Assembly: GCA_003254905.1 (NCBI GenBank)
Contig: QANU01047116.1
Coordinates: 124,001 to 188,000 of the forward strand
DNA from: Nissolia schottii
Lineage: Eukaryota > Streptophyta > Magnoliopsida > Fabales > Fabaceae
DNA: 64,000 nucleotides
Direction of reading: 5' to 3'
Both the position numbers and the translations under genes were made by a program. This document shows positions 1-11,900 of this stretch, one piece after another (the first letter of the stretch is position 1; the number at the start of each line of letters is the position of its first letter). The notes under the pieces are model-generated. The model saw only the letters and a list, made by a program, of their open reading frames with translations. It was not told the DNA's origin and did no database searches.

Positions 1-43
1 TTAATAATAACTTCTAAGCTTATTGTTATTTTTATTTTTTTAG

Positions 44-1287
44 TAGTGAAGCCAAGATGTGTTCCCGGCATGAATTTTGTCAAGTTATTAGGAGGTAAGG
101 GCGGTGCATCTTAATGTCTCTGTCAAATTCTTTCCAATATATTGGACAATCCCAATTGAATTATGGGTCTTTATTCCTTCATTGATTGGTACTGCAGAAG
201 ATGAAGAAGCATTTGATGTTCTATTCTGTATAGCTTTCGAGATGATGGATGCACAGTGGCTGGCTATGCATGCTTCCTACATGGATTTTAATGTATTCTT
301 CCTCTATCTTTGTTTCTGCATCTCCACCACTTTTCCTTCTTGGCCTCTAATTCCAACAGCCACACACACACACACTATTTGTCTAAGCGACTTAACAATC
401 CCCAGTAGCCCCTCTTACATGTGAGAGGGTTAGAATGGATTGTGAAGTCGCATAAGAGAGGGCCAGAGGCTAGAGGAGGTTGTGAAGTTTGTTGAGTGTA
501 AAAGGGACAGCACACAAAACATCTTAATAACAGATGCCGTCTACCTCTATTATCATTAGGGGATGTTGGTTTTCTCTGGACAAATAGAAAATAAATCATT
601 GTAATTTCACTTAACCTCAGAGTATGTCAATAATTTATTTAAAAAAAAATTACCAGTTTAGACTAGTGTTTTGAAATAGTAATGACCGACTCTTTGGCCA
701 ATGGGCCACTTTTATAATTAGAACTGACCTCTGCAATTTGTTAATTTCCATTTCTTATTTTTGGTTATAGAAAAATAAAAAAGTGATATATTCTACCTTG
801 GCACAATGCTCTTAGTACATAGAGGAATGAGTTTTGAAGAAAACCTAGCAATATGTTAGAGAACCATAACTGTTCCAAAGCTTACAGAAAATTGGAATCC
901 AGAATCTCCTTTAGTATGGGAGAAATTTTAGTGTTATCCTAGAGTGCTAAACTGAATATGTTCTGGACCACGTATCGAATGACATTTCAGCTTTAAATGC
1001 TAAGTCCTCCCAAAGTGAAGATTCCAATTAATTCAATGCATGGTCCGGAGTGTATCTAACTCAGCGCTCTTCGAGCCACACTATGGACTTTCTGAAACAC
1101 ACTAATCTCTTGATTGGTCTTTTCAACTTTTTGCAATGCAATGCACTTCAATGTATTGACCCTGCAAGTTATTCCATGGATCCAGGAAGTTCTACAAGCG
1201 ACTCGGATGCAGTTGGAGAGAGAGCTATCCTTAGAAGACATCAACAGAATACAAGACCTGCCTGCATATAATCTGTTGTACCAATAG
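44..1287 (+). CDS. ELMO/CED-12 domain protein, 3' end (last three exons)
   Basis: Three phase-matched exons give the C-terminal end of a plant ELMO-domain protein; upstream exons lie outside the window. Exon 44-94 (acceptor TTTTTTTAG, donor GGAG/GTAAGG) encodes KPRCVPGMNFVKLLG; exon 198-292 encodes EDEEAFDVLFCIAFEMMDAQ followed by WLAMHASYMDFN; exon 1186-1287 encodes EVLQATRMQLERELSLEDIN, RIQDLPAYNLLYQ and a TAG stop. The run 'CIAFEMMDAQWLAMHASYM..F..V' followed by 'QLERELSLEDI' is the conserved end of the ELMO domain in plants. In animals ELMO proteins act with DOCK exchange factors; the plant role is poorly known. The first acceptor is ambiguous (after base 43 or after base 46, from TAGTAG). 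The 893-bp intron between the last two exons holds no clear element. No break is seen. Confidence 0.9.
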
Positions 1288-1953
1288 CTTTTTACTGTTA
1301 CCTTTTCTGTCCATAAGCAACAAATTCCAAGTAGCACAATTTTGTAAGTATTGCATACAGTTTTCATTACAATGTCTATTATCCTCACGGAACTGTAAGG
1401 ATTTAACTCCACTTCTGAATGAATTTGCATGAGTCACTAACACTGTTGGAAGTTTCTTTATAGATGAGATTAGGTAAATGAGCATTAAAATGGCATTTTC
1501 AGATGCATTTTTGAAATGGCACTTGTAGTTTCTGTTTTCATTTTTTGTTTATATTTTCCATATTTTAATTTTAATTACAAAACCACTGCATTGTTTGTCT
1601 TGTTTTCTGTTTTTAGGATTGAGTTTTAGTGTCACAAAATCTTGAAAACCGATATCAGAATAGAATAATGTGGTAATTTGGTAAGCTTTCTGCAATTTCC
1701 GTCAATGTTTATGGAAGACATTGGTTTGATCATGACAAGTTTTTATTGGGAAAAATGATGGTTGATGTCTTGCCCAACTAGTTAAGAATCGTTAAAATGT
1801 CAATTGAGTTTAAAACAAGTCTTGTAACTAATTCTCTTCGTCTGTCTTCTTTCAAAGAAAGTGAAGTATTTTTAACTGATTAATTTAGTAATGTTTTAGT
1901 GATTCCATCAAAAGATTAGTGATCAAGTTATTCAAATTTAATACTACACTAGA
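1288..1953. other. 3' flank of the ELMO gene
   Basis: AT-rich sequence after the ELMO stop codon, probably 3' UTR followed by intergenic DNA. No open frame with recognisable coding content and no repeat ends were seen. It runs directly into the assembly gap. Confidence 0.5.
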
Positions 1954-2211
1954 NNNNNNNNNNNNNNNNNNNNNNNNNNNNNNNNNNNNNNNNNNNNNNN
2001 NNNNNNNNNNNNNNNNNNNNNNNNNNNNNNNNNNNNNNNNNNNNNNNNNNNNNNNNNNNNNNNNNNNNNNNNNNNNNNNNNNNNNNNNNNNNNNNNNNNN
2101 NNNNNNNNNNNNNNNNNNNNNNNNNNNNNNNNNNNNNNNNNNNNNNNNNNNNNNNNNNNNNNNNNNNNNNNNNNNNNNNNNNNNNNNNNNNNNNNNNNNN
2201 NNNNNNNNNNN
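1954..2211. other. Assembly gap (258 Ns)
   Basis: A continuous run of N. Open frames reading across it are artefacts. Gap size may be an estimate. Confidence 1.
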
Positions 2212-3189
2212 AGTAACGAAGGATACCTCTATGGGGTCTCTGGATGCTTGGAGGTTATGCATAAACAACTTTCTGATACATTTGGAAAATAGATTGATGA
2301 CCCTTCAAACTTCAGAATTAAATTGTTTATGCATATTAGCAGTAGCAACCTCTGCAAAAAGATTGGTAATGAAACCAGTTTCAATCTACATTGTTGAAGT
2401 AAAGTTCTCTTACCATATAAAATTGAGAAAACACCCTACTTTTTGCCCATATGAAAACACTTTTAAGTTGTTCATACGACACATGTTAGATTAGCCACTA
2501 TATGATGAAGCAAATCCAATTTTCAGAACTAGTGACACATTCCTCGGTGGATTTTAGGTACCATTTTTTGTGTATTTCTTTTCTCATTACGGGTTGTTTT
2601 GCTAATGAAAGAAGTCACAATACTTATAAAGAAATGGTAAAGCTTTGCCTAATAATTTTTTTAACTTTGCCTAATAAATTTCAAAACCAATTTTGTTCAA
2701 CTTGGAATCTCAAAAGGTGGAGGACTTGATGAATGGAATGCTCAAGACCCTGGCGAATGGAGACATATCTATGAAGTGACGGTTGAGTGCTGTTGTAGAC
2801 AATGAAGAGGAGATCCCGAATAGAGCATGCGGCGAATCCATCTAGAGCAACTTTGGCCAAGCAATGGGGACTGCAGTGGTTGTGAATCGGGATCCGTGGT
2901 AGGGTTTTTGATTGATACATGGCATCATGACATGGTAGAGATCAAACATCACTCCCTCGCGCCGCATGACCTCCATGTTGATGATAGTGTGACATATCTC
3001 GAGTGGTGGCAACATGGAAGAGCTTGAGGCTGCACAACCTCCATTCCAACAACATCAAAGAAAATCTTGATTGGCGGCAACATATAGGAGCCTAAATGGC
3101 AGCAACGGAGTGGAGCTCCAACAATGGCAATGCAATAACGCAAGTGAGCAATGGCAAAATTCAAGAAGCAGCTGAACCTGAATTGGTCA
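2212..3189. other. Unassigned sequence between gap and copia fossil
   Basis: I do not recognise a gene here. The stretch from about 2690 to 3190 has higher GC and short runs of coding-like sequence on both strands, and its right part may be the decayed 3' portion of the copia element that starts immediately to the right. No LTR matching the one at 5055-5321 was found by eye. Confidence 0.3.
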
Positions 3190-5321
3190 ATGCACAATGG
3201 TAGTCCTATTTGTAGGAGGTTGTTTGTGCCTAAGGGATCTCGTAAGGATTTGCTTATGCTGGTGTTGGGGTAAGGGTTCCTAGGGAGGTAAGGATTCTTG
3301 TGGAGGTATGGGAGGAGGATGTGTAGATGTGCTATGTGTAGTGAGAGGTAGTGTAGAATCAGTAGTAGAAGATAGATCGCAACTAGGTGAGGAAAATAAA
3401 GAATGTTTGTATGCATTTGATGTGGTGGAAATAACAATGTGTAGAGTTGGAAAATGATCCTCATAATAGATGACATGCCTGGATGCAAAAATCTGTTTTG
3501 TTTCCAAATCATATAACACAAAATCTTTAATTCTATCATTAAATCCTTAAAAAAATGCATTTTGTAGCTCTAGGATCTAGCTTTGTTCTATGTGCAGTGA
3601 GTGTAGTAGCATAAGTTAAGCACCCAAATATTTTGAGAGGGAACATATCTGACAGGTTGTGGAACAAGCTCATAATGAGACTTGTTATGCAACAATGTGC
3701 TAGGCAATCTGTTAATAAATAAATAAAAAGCATGTGCAGTAGCAAAATTCTAGAAACATTTAGGCAAGTTTGATTGGAATATCAATGATCTAGTAACACC
3801 TAGAATGTGTTGGTGCTTTCGCTCTACAATGTCATTTTGGTGAAGCGTTTCTACACAACTTATACCATTAAATGCAAAAAGAGATTTTAATTGGACAAAC
3901 TCTGCTCCATTATCAGTTCTAAAGCATTTGATTGTTGTTTGGAACTGAATGGAGACAAATTGAATGAAATTAAAAATATGCCATTTAGTTTCTGATTTTT
4001 GTTTCATGAATTGAATCCATGTAAATCTAGAGTAGTTGTCTATTATGGTTACAAAGTATTTATGACCAAAAAAGGATAAATGAGCAACAGGTCCCCAAAT
4101 ATTAAGATGCACTAAATCGAACGCAGAATTATAAGTACTAGTGCTATATTTGAAAGGAAGTTTCTTTTGCTTGGCAAAGTGACATGAATCACAAGGCATA
4201 TGATCTTTATTGCATTTGATAAAAGGATAACATTGTTTCATTACATCTAAAATGGAAGCAGAAGGATGGCCTGATCCATAGTGCCACAAATTTACTTTGG
4301 AATGAGAAACTGAATTTACAGAATGAAGTCTAGGAATCCCAGCTACTGCAGTATCCATTATGTAAAGGTCATGCTTCAAGCTAGCTGCACCAATCCTCTT
4401 CATCGAATGAAAATTTTGAATCTCACATCCAAAATCAGTAAACTCAAATTTGCAAGGGAAGATTTTATTATTTTAGATACAGATATCATATTGGAATTGA
4501 AAGAAGGGAGATACAACACATTTGTGAGGGAAAAGTTAGTGGAAAAATAGATAGTTCCAGCAATGTTGGTGGAAGTAGTAATGTCATTTAGGCAATTTTA
4601 TGAAAACTAGTTTAGTATTTTTATAGGTCTAAAAAATAGATAGAGGGTTAGAGACATGATCAATGGCTCCTGTATCCACCATCCAAGGGCTAAATTTGGA
4701 AGAAACACAAGATAACAGATAGACTTTACCTATTGGATGAGTTTCATGAACTGTGATTTGGTTGGCAGTGTGGGATGAAGGATTCATGGAACCATGAGGT
4801 TGGATCAAAGCCAAAATTGCATTATATATCGTTCTTGAGTAAAACTGAAAGTTGAAGCTTCACCAATCTCCTTGTGAGAACACATTGCTGACCGCATCAA
4901 GTTCACCATCAGTAGTGACTTTGTGTGCTAATTTCTGCTTCCAGTGAGTTGGATAGCCAATGATTTCAAAACATGACTCAGCTAAATGTCTTTTCTTGCC
5001 ATAATTGATGCAGTGTTGCGGAAGCTTCTAGATAGAAACCAGCCTCTGATACCATGTGAAAAGTATGAACTAAAATGAATTTCCTTTCTAGAATTTCATT
5101 CAATCAATCAAGTGTGATGAATACATGCTTCTGCCTTATATAGTGTACACTGAGACCAAAGCTAGAGAACTTAGCTATGAGATTTGCAGTACAAGTGGTT
5201 ACAACAGAAACATTTAAGAGTTAACTAACTCCTAACAGAACAGAACCTAGCATAAGCAAGTTGGTTAATTGCCACGTGTGGAATTATGCTAAGTCTAATA
5301 GTAGAATTAAACTAAGCTACA
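3190..5321 (-). mobile_element. Ty1/copia retrotransposon fossil, partial
   Basis: Read on the minus strand, the order is 5' LTR (about 5321 to 5055), a primer-binding site TGGTATCAGAGGC (5054-5042, complementary to initiator tRNA-Met), a gag end with a copia-type zinc-knuckle neighbourhood (about 5000-4860), protease with the WMVDTGAIDHVS active-site region (about 4680), GAG-pre-integrase with LWHYGSGHPS and the C-x2-C zinc site (about 4310-4190), integrase core (about 4150-3760) and remnants further left. The order protease-integrase places it in Ty1/copia. It is broken in many places (of the order of ten visible) and no 3' LTR was recognised, so it looks old and truncated. The left boundary is uncertain. 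Confidence 0.85.
5055..5321 (-). repeat. 5' LTR of the copia fossil
   Basis: The sequence abutting the tRNA-Met primer-binding site starts TG on the plus strand and is AT-rich. The outer end is tentatively at the ACA around 5319-5321. It is recognised from its position next to the primer-binding site rather than from a second LTR copy. Confidence 0.55.
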
Positions 5322-5542
5322 CCCTCTTCAATTGACACTGATTCGGTGACAAATACATTAGTTTTTTAATGTACATAAAAAGTGAAAGTGACACAAATGA
5401 ACCAAAGTAAGTAATCTATTGTGCAACTTATTAGGCAACTGTTCATTGTTTTATTTGTTGAAATTTTAAATCATCACCACATAAAATATTTGTTGTGCAA
5501 CTGCAATTTACTCTTTGATCCAAGTAATAGAAGAAAGTCTTC

Positions 5543-6571
5543 GTGTACAATAAAATGTTGACAACTTTTTGTATAACTAAATAAAATATTAATTTCTCTA
5601 TCCTCCCACTTACGCTCCCTCAATTCACTCACTTGCTCTTCTTCTTGCCTAACCTTACACTGTTGTTGCTTCTTCTTCTCCTTCTCTTTCTCCTACTCCT
5701 TCTCCCACACTCTCCTTTTATTTTTATTTTTTCTCAATTTTTTTACCTGCAACTTTCATTTATTTTTTATTACGTTCTTTACTTCTTCTCCATTTATCTT
5801 TTCTTGTTCTTTTTTTTTTCCTCATTCTTATATGATTTAAGTTGTTCTCTTTATTTTGTAATGTTTCTATTTTGGTAAAATGTTTGTTTATGAGTGTTGT
5901 AGTTTTTTTTTATTTCTATGTAGTATAATGCTTGTTCATATATGTTGTAATGTTTGTTTAGGAGTGATGTAATGTCTGTTTATGAGTGTTGTTATATTTA
6001 TGTATTTTTTGTTTCTGTGTGGTATAGTGTTTATTCATTTATGATGTAATGTTTATTTATGCGTGCTGTAATGTTTGTTTATTTTTTTGTTTCTTTATGG
6101 TATTTTTTGTGTGGTATAATGTTTGTTCATATATGGTGTAATGTTTATTTATGTGTATTGCAATATTTGTTTATTTTTCGTTTTTGTGTGGTATAGTGTT
6201 TGTTCATTTGTGATGTAATGTTTCTTTATGTGTGTTATAATGTTTGATTACGAGAATTGTAATATTTGTTTATGAGTTGTAATGTTTGTTTATTTTTCAT
6301 TTTTGTGTTGTATAATGTTTGTTCATTTGTGACGTAACGTTTGTTTATATTTGTAATGTTTGTTTATGACAAAATAGGCGAGGGAGTAGAAGTGTGAGAC
6401 ATTTATTTTTGTGTTCAATAGTGTTTACTCATTTATTTTATAATGTTTATTAAAGAGGGAGCGTGGATGCAAGTGTTTTAAGTGGAAGAAGAGAGTGGGA
6501 AAGAGAGTCCATGTATCCTTTGTCAATGTATGTCAGACTAGTTATAAGATGACAACTATTCTATTATACAC
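5543..6571. mobile_element. Non-autonomous TIR element with tandem-repeat core
   Basis: The ends form an imperfect inverted repeat: left GTGTACAATAAAATGTTGAC, right (reverse complement) GTGTATAATAGAATAGTTGT, followed on both sides by a shared TATAACTA. A second inverted block, CCACTTACGCTCCCTC on the left and a CCACGCTCCCT copy on the right, lies just inside. No transposase is present. The interior is a pyrimidine-rich tract (5600-5870) followed by a degenerate tandem array. Target duplications were not clear, so the superfamily is not assigned. Confidence 0.45.
5878..6372 (+). repeat. Degenerate tandem repeat, TGTAATGTTTGTTTATG units
   Basis: About twenty imperfect copies of a roughly 20-25 base unit with the core TAATGTTTGTTTATGNGTG, alternating with GTGTGGTATAATGTTTGTTCAT variants. 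It lies inside the TIR element at 5543-6571. No coding potential. Confidence 0.75.
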
Positions 6572-7250
6572 CCAGTACCAACGGAAGTAACAACACTCTT
6601 ATAACTATGGGTAATACTAATACCACCAAAATATTGGCAGAAGCCAAGTGTTATTTTTTACCCCATAGTTTGAAAGAGAGTAAACTCAAAAAATCTACTT
6701 AAGGGCTCAAACAAAATACAGAGCATACTCATTTCATTTGGGACCACTCCCTAAACCATTTGACACATCACATCAGTGTCAAAAACATAAAACAGACCAT
6801 ACGGAGTCCACAAATTAGAAAGAAAAAAAAAAAATCTTCATCCAGGAACGCTTGCTACTATCCATAATGCAAAATCATGAGGACACACTAGCTATAGCTC
6901 TTGCAAGTTTAATTCTTAACTAAGTGTACTTCAGCAAGTTTAGTAAGTACCTATTCTCACATATTAGGTGTACAAAATTATCGCAATTACCAATGTCAAT
7001 GTCATTAGTCCAAGCATTACTAAGTCTAAAGCACAACATAAATAATATACAAACTAGGAGCATTAGGAATGTAAATCACGGTCCGATTATTTTTTTTTCA
7101 TCTGATCTGCAACGTAAATTGTGTGGTAATATTAGGGAGACATCGAGAATAATACGCTGAAACTAAGTTTCCAATCAGTTTTCTCATTCTTATAAGGCAC
7201 TGTGTAGTAAAAAATTTACATCACGCACAATTTTAATAACCAGTTATGTC
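6572..7250. other. Intergenic, no feature seen
   Basis: AT-rich sequence with short homopolymer runs. No coding region, RNA gene or clear repeat end was found, apart from a weak hAT-like end at about 7064 (see rejected items). Confidence 0.4.
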
Positions 7251-7457
7251 AAAAAAGCAAGAAAAATTACCAACGAGGGTTGGTCCAAGTGGTAAGCGGC
7301 TTGGTATCACTTAAGCAAGGTCCCGAGTTCGAGACCTTGTGTACGGCTGGGGAGACTCACCCGCCATAGCCAGGTGCGCGACCCGGGTCGACCCGTATTA
7401 GTCAAAGCTAAGCCTTAGATACCGGGCAGACAACCTAAAAAAAAAAAGCAAGAAAAA
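7251..7457 (+). mobile_element. tRNA-derived SINE with target-site duplication
   Basis: The body, about 7267-7441, begins with a tRNA-like head: an A-box region around GGTCCAAGTGGTAAGCGG (7280-7297) and a B-box-like GAGTTCGAGAC (7325-7335), the RNA polymerase III internal promoter. It ends in an A-rich tail (7437-7447). The body is flanked by a perfect 16-bp direct repeat AAAAAAGCAAGAAAAA (7251-7266 and 7442-7457), the expected mark of LINE-driven insertion. At about 175 bp the size fits plant SINEs. The intact target duplication suggests a fairly recent insertion. It is not a functional tRNA gene, because no acceptor stem can be folded. Confidence 0.85.
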
Positions 7458-8269
7458 CCCTTGCCGAATATGTTCCTTCGTGCACCAACCAAATTTGATC
7501 GTCTTGTCTACAAAAAAAAATTGGTTATCTTCCTCCTCCTTCTTCCTATCACAGTTCAACGATTTGATTATTTTTCTTATTCTTCTTCCCACAGATCTAA
7601 TGATCTTCCTTTTTCTTTTCTCTTCCTTGCAATTTTCATCATCTGCCATGGCACCACGTACGAACGAGAGTAGCGAAGCGGAGCCCCGCGTATGGAAGAA
7701 CGGAGGCAATGTGATAGATTTGATGGCGGAAGCAACACATAACTCATCTTACGCGAGAAGGCCGGTTTCTTCTCCAGCAGCAGTATGAGTGCTACCTCCA
7801 ATCCATGGGCGGTGACGGTCCACTAGCGACAATCATGTCAGTGGTGTCAAAGCGAAATTTGGTGGCAGAGAGCCACCATGGTTGCCCGACAATGAACACA
7901 AACTCTCTCGTCTGGTGGCACCAAACCCAGTGGATGACGACGACAATGATGTGGTGGTTGGCAATGATGATGACGTGGTGGTTGGAGGATTGCTGGGGAC
8001 GATGAGGATGAAGATATTGATATTGTTTTTGATTTCCAAAAGGAGAAAGGTTATGTTTAGCGCAGGAAGCCTCTTGAAGAAGCATAGTCAATAATTAAAA
8101 AAAAAAAAACAAAATAAAACAGGTTCGAACCATTTTTATTTTACTATAACTGTTTCTAAACTAATTCGAGATAAATCAAAACCGATTCGGCTAGAGAACC
8201 TAATAAAAAAACATGTTTGTATATGGTTCAGGTTCGGTTCATTAAAAAACTCCTCCGTGAACACCCCTA
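7458..8269. other. Unassigned region ending in a hAT-like terminus
   Basis: It holds a pyrimidine-rich stretch, then a GC-richer piece (about 7650-8090) with open frames in several registers, including an aspartate/valine-rich one encoded by GATGATG-type repeats. I do not recognise a protein family. From 8100 to 8269 the sequence has the GGTTCGGTTC-rich, GAACACCCCTA-ended look of a hAT non-autonomous element terminus (reverse complement TAGGGGTGTTCACGG). A left partner was not convincingly found. Confidence 0.35.
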
Positions 8270-8969
8270 GTAATGATGATTACGCCTTTATCTGTAAGTG
8301 TTCTTTTTCATGGAGGAGTTTATCTTTGTTACTAAATGAGCTTTGGTGTATGACGTATCTACAATTGGTATTTGGTGTATCTATTGTTTCTGATTTTGTT
8401 TATATTATTTTGTTATGTATCTGTTGGCTTCTTTGTGTTTGGCTTCTCTCTCAATAGTAGTGTCTTTTTGTGACTTAAAAATTACTATTGGATTTTTTGG
8501 TTGAACTAAATTTCATTTGATTGTATATAAAAGTCCTGATCTGGCCACCTCGAGCATGACCCCTTTGTAAACAAGTTTATCATTAATTAGGGCTAAAGCA
8601 AAAGAAACAAAAACGTGTAACGCGTGTTTTTTAATTCATGTAGACAATATTGCCCCTTCAAGAAACTCAAAGGGAAATTTTTAGTTTGAAAGGTCAATCC
8701 ATCCCATTATAGGCCAAGTTTAATGGGGTCCTGTTTATTGTATCTCTTTAACATATGCCAATATATCCCATGACAATTGTGTGCCTATTTCTATTAAGTA
8801 AGTTTTGATTTTTATACATATTTTTTTATTTTCTTGATCTTGTTTTTATGATTATATTTTTATTAGTTTTTTTAACACTTGTTTTACCATTGATAGAATA
8901 TTTACCAATGAATTGCCTATGCCTAAGAGCAATAATCAAATGTCCACGCATAAGAGCAATAATTAAGCT
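8270..8969. other. Region 5' of the hAT transposase
   Basis: AT-rich with no recognised coding sequence. It probably includes the 5' untranslated and promoter portion of the hAT element that follows, but I could not identify its terminal inverted repeat. Confidence 0.35.
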
Positions 8970-11900
8970 ATGACAACCATTGGGAGTGAAATACCTGTTG
9001 TGAGAGAATCACCTGAAGTTGATCAGGCTAATTTAAAAGAACTAGCGAATGCAAGTCAACCTCAAACAAAAACCCCATGCTTAGTTCCTCCTACTACAAG
9101 TGGAGGCGTTAAAATAAAATTAACTTCAGATGTGTGGAATCACTTCACAAAGAAAGAAATTGTTGGGAAGATGAAAGTATTTTGCAACTATTGTAAAGCA
9201 AAACTCACTAGTGACTCTAATCATGGGAGTTCACACTTGAAAGGTCGCTTTAGAAACTGTAAACTCCACACCACTCAGGATATTAGGCAATGTTTGCTTA
9301 GGACGGACGCACCAAATGATTGTGAAACAATTATGGTTCGTGCATATTCTTTTAATCAAGAAAAGATGGTTTTATGTGGCTAGAGAAGGGGGTTGAATCT
9401 AACGAAAAATCAAACTCTCTTAAAAAGTTGTCTCCTAAAATCTTAGGAGATGTGTTCTTGTATTTAGAGAGACAAGTTTTTTGGAAAAATAGATTTTTCA
9501 AAATGAAAACAGAATTTCTTTTAAAGGATAAAAAATATAAATGGTAGAGGGAAGAGAAGAACACACACAAAATTTATACTAGTTTGATTCCTAGTTAGGA
9601 AATCTACGTCCTATTTTTCAAACGTCAAAATCACTTTTCTTTCACAAAGCTTTCAAATACAAGTACCAATGGTTCCTTTCAAAACTCACAAACAAAACTT
9701 CCAAAGGCCGAAACTTGAAATAAACTCTTTCTCTCAAGCTCTCTGTTACTCGCCAAAATCAAACTCTCAAATAACCAATTTTCTCACCAAGCAATAAAAT
9801 ACCAAAATACCAAATCAGAGGATTGAAAATAAACTATTCAGAATAGGAGAGGTTTGTAGGTGGAGGTCTTGAGGATGCATGTATTTCAATGGTGGCCTTT
9901 GTCTCTCGTTTTTCTCTATTGAAGAATGATGGAGGACATTCCCTTTATATTTGACTTGAAGCAGATTCTTCAAGCTTGATGCTTAAAGTCATGTCCTTCA
10001 TTCATGCCTTCTTTCCTATTTCTTATATGATTCTTGCTTGATATAGCTTTGCTTTTCCCTCTTGATTTCCATGAATCTAGCTCTTCCTTTCTTGTTTCCA
10101 AGTTTTCTGTTTACACTCTTTAATGGAGGTTTTTCCTCACATTTTCCATTTTTCTTTATTTTCCTCTTTTTCTATCTAATGACCGTTGCAATATGAGTTT
10201 ATTTTTCTTGCTTCCCTTTCCGAAGCAGTTTCCCTTTTCTCTGCAATTTGTAGCGTGAAATCCGTTTTAGTCTGGCTTCGTTTAATTTCTTTATTTTCAA
10301 GTTGTTTCTTAAATTTCCTTTTCTTGACAGCTCTTGTGTAGTTTCCATATATGCAGGATCATTGCTTCCATGTCTATTTCCTCTTTCTTTTTCTTTCTTT
10401 CCTTTTCCAAAAGAAATTTTGACCGTTTGTAGCACGATATCAGTACTTTCTCTTTTCTTTTCTTCTTTCCTTTCTCAAGGATTGCTCACGTTTTCCTTTC
10501 TTTTTTTTCTTCCATAACTGCGGCGTGAAATAAGCCTTGATCTTGCCTCATTCTGACGAAAAAATTGGCTTTCCTTTTTGTCTCATTCTCTTTTCTTTCT
10601 TTCCATATTGTAGCAGCATAACTCTTGGACCATGGGGAATTTATTCCCTGAAATGTTGTCTCTAATAGCATAATTTTCTTCTTTTCTTTCCTTGTTGATT
10701 GTGGGAAGATTTGTTTCCCAATGAAAATTTCATTGACTTGTCAATTGTCAATCATTTTCCTTGATTGATTCCCTTAATATAATTTTTTTATTTCCTTTTT
10801 CCTTTCCTAGTGACATCACGTCACTTTCCCTTTCTTAATTTGATTTCCAACTTTTATCCCATACACTTAAATATTTCCTTTCCTTATTTTGTCTTGTAGC
10901 TTTATTTCTTCTCAGCACATGTCCCATCTTTCTTGTTTTCTTTCTTTCTTTATTTTAAAACCTTTTGGGCATTTCCTTCTTTATTTTGTTGAAACACTTA
11001 ATACACATAGTAATAAAGTTCACATAATGTTTATCATCATATGTAATATTTGCAAATTCTAAATTAACAAGAAATGACAAGGAGAGAGCTTTCTGCAGCG
11101 ATTTGTCTTCATGAGTATCTGCTATCCATAGTTGACCACGTTTGTTTTAGGATATTTTGCAATACTCTTCAACATCTCTATAAGGTGGTTTCACGTACTG
11201 CTATAAAGAGTGACGTTATGAAACTCTTTGATAGTGAGAAGTCAAAGACAATGAAGTTGCTTCAAATGAACAAGAGTCGAGTTGCAATTAAGTAGAGGAT
11301 ACATGGTTGTCACAACTCATTACATTGATGATTCTTGGGCTTTGCAAAGCCAACTTATGAGGTAATAGCGTTTTTTTTTCTTCCTTATAGTATTTCCTAC
11401 TTGTTAGTGATTTGTTGTAAACTATAAAACTTATATGCTTATTATTTGCTTTAGGTTTATTTATGTGCATGCATCCCATACTGCCAATGCCCTTACTGAT
11501 ATTCTGGTAGAATGTTTGTTAAATTAAAATCTTAATAGAGAAATATCCACCTTGATAGTTGATAATTGCATTAAAAATGATTTTATGGTTGATACTATTT
11601 TAAGTAAGATGCACCTAGGAAATTTTTTTTTTTTTGGTGGTCAATTGTTTCATATGTGTTGTCGTGCACACATATTAAATTTAATTGTGAAGGATGGGCT
11701 GCTTCTTATATTTGATGTTATTGAAAAGGTGAGAGATAGTGTGCACTATTAGACAACAACACCTAAGATGGAGAAAAATTTAAAGAAACATGTGAGCAAT
11801 TGAACATTTCTTATAATAAGACCCTTGCTCTTGATTATAAAACTAGGTGAAGTTTAACTTTTTTATATTTGATGTGGCCATATCAGGCCATTACGTAAGC

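Noticed and set aside
1885-2494. Open frames spanning the N run
   Set aside because: Unknown bases were read as open codons; nothing on either side matches a family.
5633-5878. Leucine/phenylalanine-rich 81-codon frame
   Set aside because: Low-complexity product of a CTT/TTC-rich tract inside a TIR element.
7280-7350. A functional tRNA gene
   Set aside because: A and B boxes are present, but there is no cloverleaf acceptor stem and the unit has a poly-A tail with target duplication, so it is a SINE.
7064-8269. Pairing of TAGGAATGTAAATCACGG (7064) with the GTGAACACCCCTA end at 8269 as one hAT element
   Set aside because: End similarity is weak and the flanking 8-bp sequences AGGAGCAT and GTAATGAT do not match.
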